Shown here in pieces: positions 53,709 to 62,377 of a stretch of 64,000 bases of DNA (position 1 is its first letter; the number at the start of each line of letters is the position of its first letter). The translations under genes were made by a program, and so were the position numbers. Under the pieces are notes generated by a model that saw nothing but the letters and a program-made list of their open reading frames with translations, did no database searches and was not told the DNA's origin. The DNA comes from UBA4582 sp038106185 (GTDB lineage: Bacteria; Pseudomonadota; Gammaproteobacteria; Pseudomonadales; Azotimanducaceae), in assembly GCA_038106185.1 (NCBI GenBank), contig JAYODE010000010.1:1-64000 (forward strand). The letters run 5' to 3'.

Positions 53709-54308
53709 TTGAGTGATGAGGGCATGAACAAGTCGCGCCGCAATTTTTTGATTGGTGCGACGTCAGTGGTAGGTTCAGCAGGTGTGGTGGGCGTCGCGAT
53801 TCCTTTTGTAGGATCCTGGAATCCCAGCGCTAAAGCCTTGGCAGCAGGCGCACCAATCAAAGTTGATGTCAGTAGAATGGAGCCGGGCGATATGCTGGGT
53901 CCTATCCCTGCATGGCGAGACAAGCCGGTCTTCGTTGTCAAACGTACGCAAGAGATGTTGGCAAGCTTGAACAGCAAGACTGACCGTCTGGCTGATCCCG
54001 ACTCTCGAGAAGACCAACAACCAGAATATGCGCGCAACGAGACTCGGTCTATTCGTCCTGATCTGCTAGTCCTGATTGGTATCTGTACGCATCTCGGTTG
54101 CTCACCCAAATTCAACCCGGAAATTGCCCCTCAGGAGTTTGATCCAGAGTGGCTCGGTGGCTTCTACTGTCCATGCCATGGTTCTAAATTCGATCTGTCC
54201 GGTCGTGTTTATGCTGGCGTCCCAGCACCCACGAACTTAGAGGTGCCTCCATATTATTATGAAAATGACTCAGTCCTTGTGATTGGCGAAGACAAGGGAG
54301 CGGCATAA
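53709..54308 (+). CDS. petA: Ubiquinol-cytochrome c reductase Rieske subunit
   Basis: A 199-residue Rieske protein of the bc1 complex. The twin-arginine-like N-terminus (SRRNFLIGATSVVGSAG) leads a membrane helix, and the [2Fe-2S] motifs CTHLGCSPKF and CPCHGSKFDLSGR are intact. GGAGGGGAG at 53692-53700 lies 8 nt before TTG 53709, which decides the start over ATG 53724 and matches the 'MS.DG.N..RR' beginning of relatives. It overlaps the petB ATG. Confidence 0.96.
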   Translation: MSDEGMNKSRRNFLIGATSVVGSAGVVGVAIPFVGSWNPSAKALAAGAPIKVDVSRMEPGDMLGPIPAWRDKPVFVVKRTQEMLASLNSKTDRLADPDSREDQQPEYARNETRSIRPDLLVLIGICTHLGCSPKFNPEIAPQEFDPEWLGGFYCPCHGSKFDLSGRVYAGVPAPTNLEVPPYYYENDSVLVIGEDKGAA

Positions 54309-55564
54309 TGGCGAAATTGGAACAGCAGTTTAAAGATATCATGCGTTGGATAGATGATCGGTTGCCGGTCACTGAGACGTACGAAAAGCATATGTCGAAG
54401 TACTATGCGCCAAAAAACTTTAATGTCTGGTACATCTTCGGGGTGCTGGCTTTTGTCGTATTGGTGAATCAGCTTCTGACCGGTATTTGGCTGACCATGA
54501 GCTATGTACCGACCGGCGAGGGCGCGTTCAAATCCATCGAGTACATCATGCGCGATGTGGAATATGGCTGGCTGCTGCGCTACATGCACTCAACCGGCGC
54601 CTCGGCGTTTTTCGTGGTGGTCTACCTGCATATGTTTCGCGGGCTGATGTATGGCTCTTACCAGAAACCCAGGGAACTGATCTGGGTGTTTGGCATGTTC
54701 ATCTATCTTGCTTTAATGGCCGAAGGATTCTTTGGCTACCTGCTGCCCTGGGGAAACATGTCCTACTGGGGCGCTCAGGTCATTGTCTCACTGGCCGGTG
54801 CTATCCCTGTGGTAGGCGAAAGCCTTGCGGTGTGGGTGCGCGGCGACTTCAACATGTCGGGTATTACGCTGAACCGTTTCTTTGCGCTGCATGTTGTAGC
54901 GGTACCCATCGTACTGCTCGTGCTGGTGGTTTTGCATATTCTCGCCCTGCATGAAGTGGGTTCGAATAATCCAGACGGCGTGGACATTAAGAAACACCTT
55001 GATGAAGACGGTAAGCCTCTCGACGGAATTCCTTTCCATCCTTATTACACGATCGGGCATGATGTGCCGGGAATCGTTATGTTTCTGATCGTCTTTTCGG
55101 CGGTACTGTTCTTTTTCCCCGACGGTGGTGGCTATCTCATCGAGCACCCTAACTACGAGCCAGCCGATCCGCTGAAAACGCCAGAGTTAATAGCACCTGT
55201 GTGGTATTACACGCCTTATTACTCAATGCTGCGAGCCGCGACTTTCCCATTGTTTGGTATGACAGCGAAATTCTGGGGACTGGTCGTCATGGCTGGTGCC
55301 ATTGCAATTCTGTTTGTAGTGCCTTGGCTGGATAAGTCCCCGGTAAGGTCGATGCGCTATAAAGGCCTGGCAAGCAAGTTGTTTTTGGCCGCGTTTGTTA
55401 TCTGTTTCTTTATTCTCGGCTATCTGGGGACCGTGCACCCAACGCCCATGAGAACCATCGTGGCACAGATTTGTACGGCAGTTTATTTTGCCTATTTCTT
55501 GCTGATGCCATGGTATACCAGTGTTGAGAAGACGAAACCAGTACCAGAGAGGGTGACGTTGTGA
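54308..55564 (+). CDS. petB: Cytochrome b of the bc1 complex
   Basis: A 418-residue membrane protein with eight helices. The His pairs for bL and bH lie in helices B and D (MHSTGASAFFVVVYLHMFRG and LHVVAVPIVLLVLVVLHI). GYLLPWGNMSYWGA is the cd1 region. The Qo-site PEWY motif reads PVWY here, a substitution I believe occurs in other beta- and gammaproteobacteria. It oxidises ubiquinol, passing electrons to the Rieske protein and haem bL. Confidence 0.97.
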   Translation: MAKLEQQFKDIMRWIDDRLPVTETYEKHMSKYYAPKNFNVWYIFGVLAFVVLVNQLLTGIWLTMSYVPTGEGAFKSIEYIMRDVEYGWLLRYMHSTGASAFFVVVYLHMFRGLMYGSYQKPRELIWVFGMFIYLALMAEGFFGYLLPWGNMSYWGAQVIVSLAGAIPVVGESLAVWVRGDFNMSGITLNRFFALHVVAVPIVLLVLVVLHILALHEVGSNNPDGVDIKKHLDEDGKPLDGIPFHPYYTIGHDVPGIVMFLIVFSAVLFFFPDGGGYLIEHPNYEPADPLKTPELIAPVWYYTPYYSMLRAATFPLFGMTAKFWGLVVMAGAIAILFVVPWLDKSPVRSMRYKGLASKLFLAAFVICFFILGYLGTVHPTPMRTIVAQICTAVYFAYFLLMPWYTSVEKTKPVPERVTL

Positions 55565-56385
55565 TTCTAAGAAATGTAGCTATATGCCTGGCTCTGTCTC
55601 TGGCAACACTGGGTCTGCAGGCCTCTGAAGCAGGGTACCCGCTTGATCATATGGAAGCTGACATTCATGATCAGCCGTCATTGCAGCGCGGTATGCAGAC
55701 CTATATGAACTATTGCATGGGCTGTCATTCACTGCAATATCAACGCTTTAAGCGCACTGCCGAGGATCTTGGCATACCCGAAGCACTCATGCTGGAGCAT
55801 CTGGTGTTCGACCCGAACACCAAGATTGGTGATCTGATGACAAACAATATGAGCACCGAGAACGCCAAAACCTGGTTTGGAGCGGCGCCGCCTGATCTGA
55901 CCTTGCACAACAACCTGAAGGGTGGGCCAGATTGGATCTATACCTATCTCAGAACCTTCTATGTGGATAGCAAACGGCCGTTGGGTGTGAACAACCTGGT
56001 ATTCGAGAACGTGGGTATGCCTCACGCACTGGTTGATCTTCAAGGCACTCAGAAGTATGTCTGCAAGCAGGTGCCTAGACTAGCATCCAACGGCGGCGAT
56101 ATGCGTGATCCTTTGACTGACGAGTATATTACCGAAGAGCTGTGCGGCAGCGATTTGGTTGAACGCGGCTATAGCCCGCTTGAGTTGGTTGAGGGCTCGG
56201 GTGCTTTAAGCCCTGCAGAGTATGATCAGGTAGTTTACGATCTGGCTAATTTTCTCTATTACGTGGCTGAACCGTCGCGTTTAGAACGCACGCGAATTGG
56301 CTGGTACGTTTTACTGTTCCTGGCTTTCTTCTATGTATTTGCCTGGCTACTTGGGCGGGAATACCACAAAGCGTTTCATAAGTAA
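55561..56385 (+). CDS. petC: Cytochrome c1
   Basis: A 274-residue cytochrome c1 with a signal peptide, a single haem motif CMGCH (about residue 54) and a C-terminal membrane anchor (about 242-264). VGMPHALVDLQG carries the distal-side region with its Met. The start is GTG at 55561, overlapping the petB stop by 4 nt. It passes electrons from the Rieske centre to soluble cytochrome c. Confidence 0.96.
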   Translation: MILRNVAICLALSLATLGLQASEAGYPLDHMEADIHDQPSLQRGMQTYMNYCMGCHSLQYQRFKRTAEDLGIPEALMLEHLVFDPNTKIGDLMTNNMSTENAKTWFGAAPPDLTLHNNLKGGPDWIYTYLRTFYVDSKRPLGVNNLVFENVGMPHALVDLQGTQKYVCKQVPRLASNGGDMRDPLTDEYITEELCGSDLVERGYSPLELVEGSGALSPAEYDQVVYDLANFLYYVAEPSRLERTRIGWYVLLFLAFFYVFAWLLGREYHKAFHK

Positions 56386-56399
56386 GTAAGCACCAGTAC

Positions 56400-56434
56400 T
56401 GTGCCCGCAGAAGCGACTGAAGCTCGCGGGCACA
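56400..56434 (+). terminator. Terminator-like hairpin after petC
   Basis: TGTGCCCGC (56400-56408) and GCGGGCACA (56426-56434) form a perfect 9-bp GC-rich stem with a 17-nt loop, followed by a short TCCTTT. Confidence 0.6.
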
Positions 56435-56468
56435 TCCTTTAAGTTAACCCTTACTGAGAGGTAGCAAG

Positions 56469-57101
56469 ATGGGGGTCGTTGCAAAACACTCATCGATGGT
56501 ATTTTATTCTGATGGTAATGATCACTACAGCCAGCGAGTTAGGTTAGTACTCGCCGAAAAAGGCGTAGCGGTAGACATTATTGATGTAGATCCCAACAAT
56601 ATGCCCGAGGATCTGGTCGGGCTGAATCCTTACAATAGCTTGCCAACGCTGGTTGATCGAGATCTCGTTTTATATGAATCGACCGTGATTATGGAGTATC
56701 TGGACGAGCGTTTTCCCCATCCGCCATTGTTGCCGGTGTACCCCGTCGCTCGAGCGCAAAGTCGTTTGTTTATTCATCGTATACAGCGTGACTGGTGTGG
56801 TGCAGTGGACATGATTATAGCGGGCAAGGCCAAAGAAGCGGCGATCGAAAAGGCGCGCAAGGATTTACGTGAGAGCTTGGTTTCTATTGCACCTATCTTT
56901 GCGGAAAAGCCTTATTTCATGAGTGATGAATTCACTTTGGTAGATTGCTGTGTCGCGCCAATACTCTGGCGTTTACCCGTCATGGGCATAGAATTGCCGG
57001 CGAAGCAGGCGAAGCCGATTCTTGGGTACATGGATCGCATATTTGATCGGGATGCATTTCAGGCAAGTTTGTCCGAAGCTGAAATGGATATGCGCGACTA
57101 G
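56469..57101 (+). CDS. sspA: Stringent starvation protein A
   Basis: A 210-residue GST-fold protein without enzymatic residues. The SspA signature appears in YSDGNDHYSQRVRLVLAEKGV and NPYNSLPTLVDRDLVLYESTVIMEYLDERFPHPPL. It binds RNA polymerase holoenzyme in stationary phase. GAGAGGT upstream sets the ATG. The order petABC-sspA-sspB is conserved. Confidence 0.96.
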   Translation: MGVVAKHSSMVFYSDGNDHYSQRVRLVLAEKGVAVDIIDVDPNNMPEDLVGLNPYNSLPTLVDRDLVLYESTVIMEYLDERFPHPPLLPVYPVARAQSRLFIHRIQRDWCGAVDMIIAGKAKEAAIEKARKDLRESLVSIAPIFAEKPYFMSDEFTLVDCCVAPILWRLPVMGIELPAKQAKPILGYMDRIFDRDAFQASLSEAEMDMRD

Positions 57102-57132
57102 GTATTCGGGGCGAACAGAAGGGCAAAGACGC

Positions 57133-57534
57133 ATGGCTATGACTTCTTCTGTACCCTACCTGATTCGCGCTATTAATGAGTGGATCCTGGATAATCACCT
57201 GACACCGTATCTGATACTTGATGTGACGGTGAAACAGACCCAGGTCCCCATGGACTATGCCAAAGACGGTCAGATAGTGTTGAATATCAGCCCCTCGGCA
57301 ATACGTGACTTAGTTATCGATGAGACGCACCTGGCCTTCAGCGGCAGGTTCAGCGGCGTTTCACATTATATTCAAGCGCCGATTCAAGCAGTAATGGGCA
57401 TTATCGCCAAAGAAAATGGCGAAGGTATGTGGTTCCCTCGAGAGACGAAGGAACCAGAGCCAACGCCACCCTTGACACCCACACCATTAAAGACGGTGAA
57501 GAAGGGTCCGCCATCCCTCAAGGTGATTAAGTAA
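57133..57534 (+). CDS. sspB: ClpXP adaptor SspB
   Basis: A 133-residue protein. The ssrA-tag-binding domain (about 5-110; YLIRAINEWILDNHLTPYLI, QIVLNISPSAIRDL) is followed by a Pro/Thr-rich linker and the basic ClpX-docking tail (PPSLKVIK). It brings ssrA-tagged chains to ClpXP. The frame is open further upstream, but the ATG at 57133 matches family starts. An AACCAG/CTGGTT hairpin follows at 57541-57557. Confidence 0.93.
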   Translation: MAMTSSVPYLIRAINEWILDNHLTPYLILDVTVKQTQVPMDYAKDGQIVLNISPSAIRDLVIDETHLAFSGRFSGVSHYIQAPIQAVMGIIAKENGEGMWFPRETKEPEPTPPLTPTPLKTVKKGPPSLKVIK

Positions 57535-57629
57535 TCTTGTAACCAGGCTATCTGGTTGCCAGGACGAGTAAGACGCGCTGTACAGTAAGGTCTTGAATCA
57601 CGTGAGCGGCGAAGTAAAACGCCGATTAC

Positions 57630-58208
57630 CTAGTCGATATATTCAAAAACCTTGACGATCTTTTGAACGCCAAAGACCTGGCGAGTTTTTTCAACGGTTG
57701 CTTCGGATTCAGCCTTCGATAGCAACCCCATCAGATAAACAACACCATTTTCAGTGACGACCTTGACGCGACCTGCATCAGTATCTTCGTTGGTGAAAAG
57801 TGCAGTCTTTACTTTAGTTGTCAGCCAGGAGTCGTTTGTTCTTGCCACCAGTGAAGTGGGTCCCGCTATCTCGAGTTCGTTGTGCACTGTTCGAACCTTA
57901 CGCAAATCTTTGATCGCTGCCCCAGCAGCCTGTTTTTCCTCTTCTGATGAAACCTGACCGGTGAGTAGAACCTGGCCATTAAAGCTGGTCACTCCCAAGT
58001 GAGCTTCTTTAAGTTCCGGCGTTGCCGCGCGAATGATGGCTTTCCCTCTTGACTCGATCATCTGGTCATCCCAAACGGTACCCAATGTTCGGCTGCCCTG
58101 GTCCTCGGAGGTGGGTCCGGTCACGCTGGCGCAACCCTGCAAAGTCGCGATCAGAGCCAGTGTGATCAGAATAGAGCGAGGTAGGGTGAGTGAAAGCTGG
58201 TTAAACAT
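57630..58208 (-). CDS. dolP: Outer-membrane BON-domain lipoprotein DolP
   Basis: A 192-residue lipoprotein (lipobox LQGC at about residue 26) with two BON domains (about 48-115 and 128-190; GVTSFNGQVLLTGQV, VVTENGVVYLMGLL). In E. coli DolP (YraP) supports outer-membrane integrity. It starts at TAATG, overlapping the yraN stop by one base. diaA, which often lies between yraN and dolP, is absent. Confidence 0.92.
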   Translation of the reverse strand: MFNQLSLTLPRSILITLALIATLQGCASVTGPTSEDQGSRTLGTVWDDQMIESRGKAIIRAATPELKEAHLGVTSFNGQVLLTGQVSSEEEKQAAGAAIKDLRKVRTVHNELEIAGPTSLVARTNDSWLTTKVKTALFTNEDTDAGRVKVVTENGVVYLMGLLSKAESEATVEKTRQVFGVQKIVKVFEYID

Positions 58209-58585
58209 TATCGTGAATCCTTATTAAGTAAGTCATCTAGGGTAAAAGCATTCTGAATCCAGTCAACTGTCGCGGACACGGATATAACATCAAAGCGATA
58301 ATCCAGGTTGCCATGATGTGGGTTGTTGTGCAGAAAGTATCGAGCTGTCTGGACTATTTTAGTCATTTTTTGATGAGTAATCGTCTCTGCTCCTGTACCC
58401 CGGGATATGTCGCGACGAAACCTCACTTCGACAAATACCAGCGTGGTTGCATTTTTGACGATAAGGTCAATCTCACCCGCCCTGCACAAAAAGTTCCGAG
58501 TAACCAGCACCAAGCCTTGGTCAGTTAAAAAATCCAGTGCCAGATCCTCTGCGGCGTTGCCGCGCTGAAGATTGTCGTATTTCAT
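58208..58585 (-). CDS. yraN: YraN family (UPF0102) nuclease-like protein
   Basis: A 125-residue protein. GNAAEDLALDFLTDQGL and RAGEIDLIVKNATTLVFVEVRFR are the conserved restriction-endonuclease-like core (the ExK position reads EVR). Its function is not established. It overlaps lpoA by 4 nt and dolP by 1 nt, forming one operon. Confidence 0.92.
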   Translation of the reverse strand: MKYDNLQRGNAAEDLALDFLTDQGLVLVTRNFLCRAGEIDLIVKNATTLVFVEVRFRRDISRGTGAETITHQKMTKIVQTARYFLHNNPHHGNLDYRFDVISVSATVDWIQNAFTLDDLLNKDSR

Positions 58586-60426
58586 GTTGCATCGATGGGT
58601 GCCGCATCAATGACAATCTCACCATTTTTGAAATGGCCCCACATCAGCTCGCGAGTGATTATATTCCTATCATCGAGTCGAAGCACACCTGTCACGCCGT
58701 TGATTTTGCTGTACTTCAAAGATGTGAGTTGTTTGAGCCGTGGATAGAGTTGATAGGCGTCGACGCCCAGGGCATAAAAGGCGGAGAGTTCAGCTGCGGC
58801 TGCCGGCCAGGTTGCCTGAATCTGCTGCTGAAAATTGCTGGTCTCCATGAGTTTCCACGGGATCTCGCAAAAGCGAATGCCATTCAAGTCGATAGTCTCT
58901 ATTCGGGAGTAACTGCTCTCGTGAACGTTCGAGGTGGCATATACCGGGATGTCCTCCGCATAATAGAACGCCAGTGTCGGATTGATGCCCCGAGCTTGGG
59001 CAGGACTAGCCAGCAGGAAAACAAAATCAATGTCAGTACGCCGACGGGGGGTAAATTCGAAACGCTCGCCTATTATGCGGCGCAGGTCCGCCGCTCGATC
59101 TTCACTCTTGTCCACGCCAAGCAAGGTTTTGACCAGATCTGAGTAGTCGCGCTGGTTGGTGTATTCGGCACGATCTATTACGGCGCCGCCCTTTGCCAGC
59201 CATTGGCGCTCAAACGTCCCGGCATTTCGATCACCCCATTCGCCTGCAGGATAAATAATCAGTGAGTTACGCTTTCCGGTCTTGAAGATCTGGTCTGTTA
59301 TCTGCCGAATCTCGTCTTCTGGCGCCAGACCAAATTGAAACAGGTTCGGGTTATTGGTCGGTACAGAGCTTCTGTTCAAAGCCAGGGTCGGTAATGGCAG
59401 CGTTTCGTTCGCGAGAAGTGTGACATTTTGTCGCGATAAAGGCCCAATGACCAACTCCGCGCCAGCGGCTTTTGCGGCGCTCAAAAGACTTCTGACATCA
59501 GCGTCACTGGTGTCGAAAATCTTGATCTCAGCCTGTCCTTTTCGTTGGTAATGAGAAGCCAGAATACCGTCACGGATTGCTCGGCCATAGAGCCCAAGCT
59601 CGCCTTGAAGTGGCAACAGGAGGGCAATGCTGAGAGGCTGATCTCTAACGATCTGAGACAGTAGCTCCAGGCTCATCGGTAGGCGTTTCGCGGCAGGATG
59701 ATGGTTCCAGACCTTGCGCCAGTCATTGAGTGCTTGCAGCTGTTGTGTGGGATCTGATTGGAACTGCTGTGTCATCGCTGCCAGCGACAGCCAGCCGCGC
59801 AAATCGCTGGTGATTGCAGCTTCAGCATGGCCCGTCAGACTTCGCGCTGGAATCGACAGAAGTGCGTCAAAAATCTGATCGTGATTGTCCTGTTGCGCCT
59901 CAATGTTGAGTAGTTGATCAATAGCAATCCGTTCTCGGGCGCTTGCCAGAAAACTTCTAGCTTGCGAATACGCCTGAGCTCTGAGTTGCCCCAGGGTAAT
60001 TTGATCGGCTGACGTCATAGGCTTGTCGGTGAGTCGCTCATCAGCTAACCATCTGAGCGCCACCGCCGGTCTTTCGAGCAGGACCGAGGCGCGCGCCTGA
60101 GCGAGAATATATCTGAGTTGTAGGGCGAAGACGGGTTGTGGTGAGACCAGGTCAAGAATTTTCTCCGCTTGGCGTGCGTCAGCATTGCTCAGAGCCCATT
60201 CAGTCGCGGTAATTCTCAGCTCGTCAGCCCGTGGTCCACTGCTCCGTTCTGCGCTCAGCAGCAGTTGCTGAAGGTCTTGGTTTTTGATGCCCGTCATGGC
60301 AATTGCCGGAGAGGGTTTTGCGGGCCTTTCACTGACTGGCTGGGATCCGCAAGACGCCAGGCCAAGTGCCAGGATCAACCAGTACAGAGTCCGAGTTAGA
60401 GCACTGGGAAACAGGGGGTTTATCAT
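58582..60426 (-). CDS. lpoA: Penicillin-binding protein activator LpoA
   Basis: A 614-residue outer-membrane lipoprotein that activates PBP1A. The lipobox LGLASC follows a short hydrophobic signal. The N-terminal part is TPR-like helical (to about 260), and the C-terminal part is a periplasmic-binding-protein fold (IALLLPLQGELGLYGRAIRDGI, VIGPLSRQNVTLLANE). ATG at 60426 places the signal peptide at the N-terminus; the frame stays open 23 codons upstream to 60495. It is divergent from rsmI, as in other gammaproteobacteria. Confidence 0.93.
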   Translation of the reverse strand: MINPLFPSALTRTLYWLILALGLASCGSQPVSERPAKPSPAIAMTGIKNQDLQQLLLSAERSSGPRADELRITATEWALSNADARQAEKILDLVSPQPVFALQLRYILAQARASVLLERPAVALRWLADERLTDKPMTSADQITLGQLRAQAYSQARSFLASARERIAIDQLLNIEAQQDNHDQIFDALLSIPARSLTGHAEAAITSDLRGWLSLAAMTQQFQSDPTQQLQALNDWRKVWNHHPAAKRLPMSLELLSQIVRDQPLSIALLLPLQGELGLYGRAIRDGILASHYQRKGQAEIKIFDTSDADVRSLLSAAKAAGAELVIGPLSRQNVTLLANETLPLPTLALNRSSVPTNNPNLFQFGLAPEDEIRQITDQIFKTGKRNSLIIYPAGEWGDRNAGTFERQWLAKGGAVIDRAEYTNQRDYSDLVKTLLGVDKSEDRAADLRRIIGERFEFTPRRRTDIDFVFLLASPAQARGINPTLAFYYAEDIPVYATSNVHESSYSRIETIDLNGIRFCEIPWKLMETSNFQQQIQATWPAAAAELSAFYALGVDAYQLYPRLKQLTSLKYSKINGVTGVLRLDDRNIITRELMWGHFKNGEIVIDAAPIDAT

Positions 60427-60586
60427 TTCTCTGAGCACACCTTCGCGCTGGGTATTAGGCTGGATTCGCTGGATGTCGAGGTCCATAAGTGCCATCCTAA
60501 CCGATTTGTAGCAGAGTGGCTGTAAGATTGTAGCCGGTCAATTAGGTTGTTAATGTCCTATGGGCGGTTAGCCGTCGGCTGTAACC

Positions 60587-60620
60587 AGTAGGTCTTTAAT
60601 AGTAGGTCTTTAATAGTAGG
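60587..60620. repeat. 14-bp tandem repeat
   Basis: Two perfect copies of agtaggtctttaat (60587-60600, 60601-60614) and the start of a third (agtagg). It lies between divergent lpoA and rsmI. Confidence 0.85.
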
Positions 60621-60664
60621 CGTTGTTAGGCAAAGTGCCGTGTTCGGCACAAGGAATCATTTTT

Positions 60665-61519
60665 GTGAGTAGCCTGTATATCGTTGCGACGCCCATCGGC
60701 AATCTCGATGACATGACCCTTCGCGCTATTCAGGTGCTCAGGGATGTTGATGTCGTTGCTGCTGAAGATACTCGCCACAGTCGTTCGCTGCTGGACCACT
60801 TTGGCATTACGACTCGCCTGGTAAGCTACCGAGATCACAATGAGGAGGCCTCCACACAAGGTCTGTTGACACTCTTGGCAGAAGGGCAATCGATCGCGCT
60901 GATCTCGGATGCAGGTACGCCGTTGATCTCTGATCCCGGCTATCGTCTGGTTCAAGCGGCGCTGAGCAGAGGCATGCAAGTGATTCCGATTCCTGGCGCC
61001 AGCGCAGTGATAGCGGCCCTGTGCGTCTCTGGAATGGCTACAGATAGATTCAGTTTCGAGGGTTTTCTGCCCGCCAAGCAGGTCGCTCGTCAAAGCGTTT
61101 TTAAAGCGTTGCAGCAGGAAACTCAAACCCTGGTCTTCTACGAGGCGCCGCACCGAATTCGAGATGCTTTGTTGGATATTGGCACCGTGATGGGGCAGGA
61201 CCGGCGAGTGACCCTGGCGCGAGAGTTGACTAAGCGATTTGAGCAGATCTGGCACGGCCCTGTGAGCGAAGCGATCGCTCACATCGATGCTAGGTCGATT
61301 CCGGAGCGGGGCGAATTTGTTCTGTTGGTAGCAGGGATGAGCAGCGTTAAACCATCGGTGGATCAAGTCGAGGCAAGACGCCTGATGGCGTTGTTACTGC
61401 CGGAAATGCCGCCGCGGCGAGCGGCAGAGATTGTCAGTCAGATCACGGGCGAAAAAAAGAAAATAATGTACGAGCTGGCGGTGGAGATGCGGCAACTCGA
61501 TAAGTTAGATCCTATTTGA
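60665..61519 (+). CDS. rsmI: 16S rRNA (cytidine1402-2'-O)-methyltransferase RsmI
   Basis: A 284-residue tetrapyrrole-methylase-fold enzyme. SSLYIVATPIGNLDDMTLRA, AEDTRHS, LISDAGTPLISDPGY and VIPIPGASAVIAAL are diagnostic. It methylates C1402 in the decoding centre. I chose GTG at 60665 because AAGGA (60650-60654) is about 10 nt upstream; the longer frame to 60623 lacks similarity. Confidence 0.96.
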   Translation: MSSLYIVATPIGNLDDMTLRAIQVLRDVDVVAAEDTRHSRSLLDHFGITTRLVSYRDHNEEASTQGLLTLLAEGQSIALISDAGTPLISDPGYRLVQAALSRGMQVIPIPGASAVIAALCVSGMATDRFSFEGFLPAKQVARQSVFKALQQETQTLVFYEAPHRIRDALLDIGTVMGQDRRVTLARELTKRFEQIWHGPVSEAIAHIDARSIPERGEFVLLVAGMSSVKPSVDQVEARRLMALLLPEMPPRRAAEIVSQITGEKKKIMYELAVEMRQLDKLDPI

Positions 61520-61531
61520 GGCCATTGGTTG

Positions 61532-61537
61532 TATACT
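61532..61537 (+). promoter_or_regulatory. Candidate -10 of the rnpB promoter
   Basis: TATACT lies 9 nt before the mature 5' end of RNase P RNA. No strong -35 is visible. The element overlaps the rsmI downstream flank. Confidence 0.45.
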
Positions 61538-61545
61538 GGTGCCTG

Positions 61546-61910
61546 AGAGTTGACCAGGCAATCGCTATTGTCCTGCCCCAAGGGTGGTGGCGGTAGAGGA
61601 AAGTCCGGGCTCCATAGGGCAGAGTGCCAGGTAACGCCTGGGAGGCGCGAGCCTACGGAAAGTGCAGCAGAAAATATACCGCCGAAGAGCTGGCTTACCA
61701 GTTCGACGGTAAGGGTGAAAAGGTGCGGTAAGAGCGCACCGCGCGACCGGTAACGGTTCGTGGCAGTGTAAACCCCACTCGGAGCAAGACCAAATAGGAA
61801 TCCATCGTTGCGGCCCGCAATTGGATTCGGGTAGGTCGCTAAAGATGCATGGTGACATGTATCGTAGATGAATGATTGTCCTCGACAGAACCCGGCTTAC
61901 GGTCAACTCT
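61546..61910 (+). ncRNA. rnpB: RNase P RNA, bacterial type A
   Basis: About 365 nt. The ends pair perfectly (AGAGTTGACC 61546-61555 with GGTCAACTCT 61901-61910), forming P1. Conserved core elements are in order: GAGGAAAGTCCGGGCTCC (CR I), CAGGGTGCCAGGTAACGCCTGG-like P3-P4 sequence, GAAAGTGCAGCAGAAAATA, the GGTAAGGGTGAAAAGGTGCGG P12-P13 region, AAACCCCACTCGGAGCAA, and the 3' GACAGAACCCGGCTTA. It cleaves tRNA 5' leaders with RnpA. It follows rsmI, as in related genomes. Confidence 0.97.
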
Positions 61911-61919
61911 CTTTTTTTT
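61901..61919 (+). terminator. Terminator of rnpB
   Basis: The 3' strand of P1 is followed by CTTTTTTTT at 61911-61919, giving factor-independent release just after the mature 3' end. Confidence 0.6.
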
Positions 61920-62146
61920 ACTCTTCTCACTCGCGATTTTGAGCGCCCGCTAGCAACGTTTAAAATAAAGTCTAAAAAAATTCTTTATATTCCAAACAAG
62001 TCTAAAGACTTGCAAACTTAATAAACCACATTAACTTGTGAGTTTATCTTCATGTATTGTTTCCTGTTATTTTTCTACCTGCCCTACAGCTTCCAGATCG
62101 CCCTCTAAGTCATTGTGTTTTAAAGACAAATGCTCACTTTTCCGTC
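61920..62146. other. AT-rich spacer with palindrome upstream of the dcw cluster
   Basis: No gene is supported. The stretch is AT-rich to about 62080 and contains a near-perfect palindrome (CAAGTCT 61997-62003, AGACTTG 62006-62012). Such a site could bind a dimeric regulator; this is speculative. Confidence 0.4.
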
Positions 62147-62175
62147 TTGACAAGATATGCAGACCTTTTTAATGT
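62147..62175 (+). promoter_or_regulatory. mraZ (dcw) promoter
   Basis: A consensus TTGACA (62147-62152) is 17 nt from TAATGT (62170-62175). It lies just upstream of the MraZ operator, consistent with repression by MraZ. Confidence 0.6.
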
Positions 62176-62191
62176 GCACAGTGAGAAAAAG

Positions 62192-62226
62192 TGGGTAATA
62201 GTGGTGTTTTGTGGTGCATAATGGTT
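62192..62226 (+). promoter_or_regulatory. MraZ operator: four TGGKK repeats at 10-bp spacing
   Basis: TGGGT (62192), TGGTG (62202), TGGTG (62212) and TGGTT (62222) recur exactly every 10 bp. Known MraZ boxes are TGGGN repeats separated by 5 nt, bound by the MraZ ring on one DNA face. Here four repeats lie about 17 nt after the -10, so MraZ would block its own transcription. Confidence 0.8.
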
Positions 62227-62377
62227 TCTGCTTGAGTGATTCTTGCGGTATGAGCTCGAAGCCTCAGGTTGCTGGCGTGAAAAAAGACATGGATGCCACG
62301 CGATGGTGCCTTTAAGACCCGTGGCCCGGCGCGAAACGACAAGCGCGCGATAACAAAAAAGGTATTTGGACAAAATT

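Noticed and set aside
54308..55564. PVWY instead of PEWY in cytochrome b as a sign of an altered Qo site
   Set aside because: I recall PVWY and PDWY variants as normal in several proteobacterial lineages, so it is not special here.
60626..61366. 246-codon minus-strand frame opposite rsmI
   Set aside because: Antisense to a clear rsmI; the translated sequence shows no domain pattern.
61565..61930. Minus-strand frame opposite rnpB
   Set aside because: The region is RNase P RNA with paired ends and conserved core; the frame is incidental.
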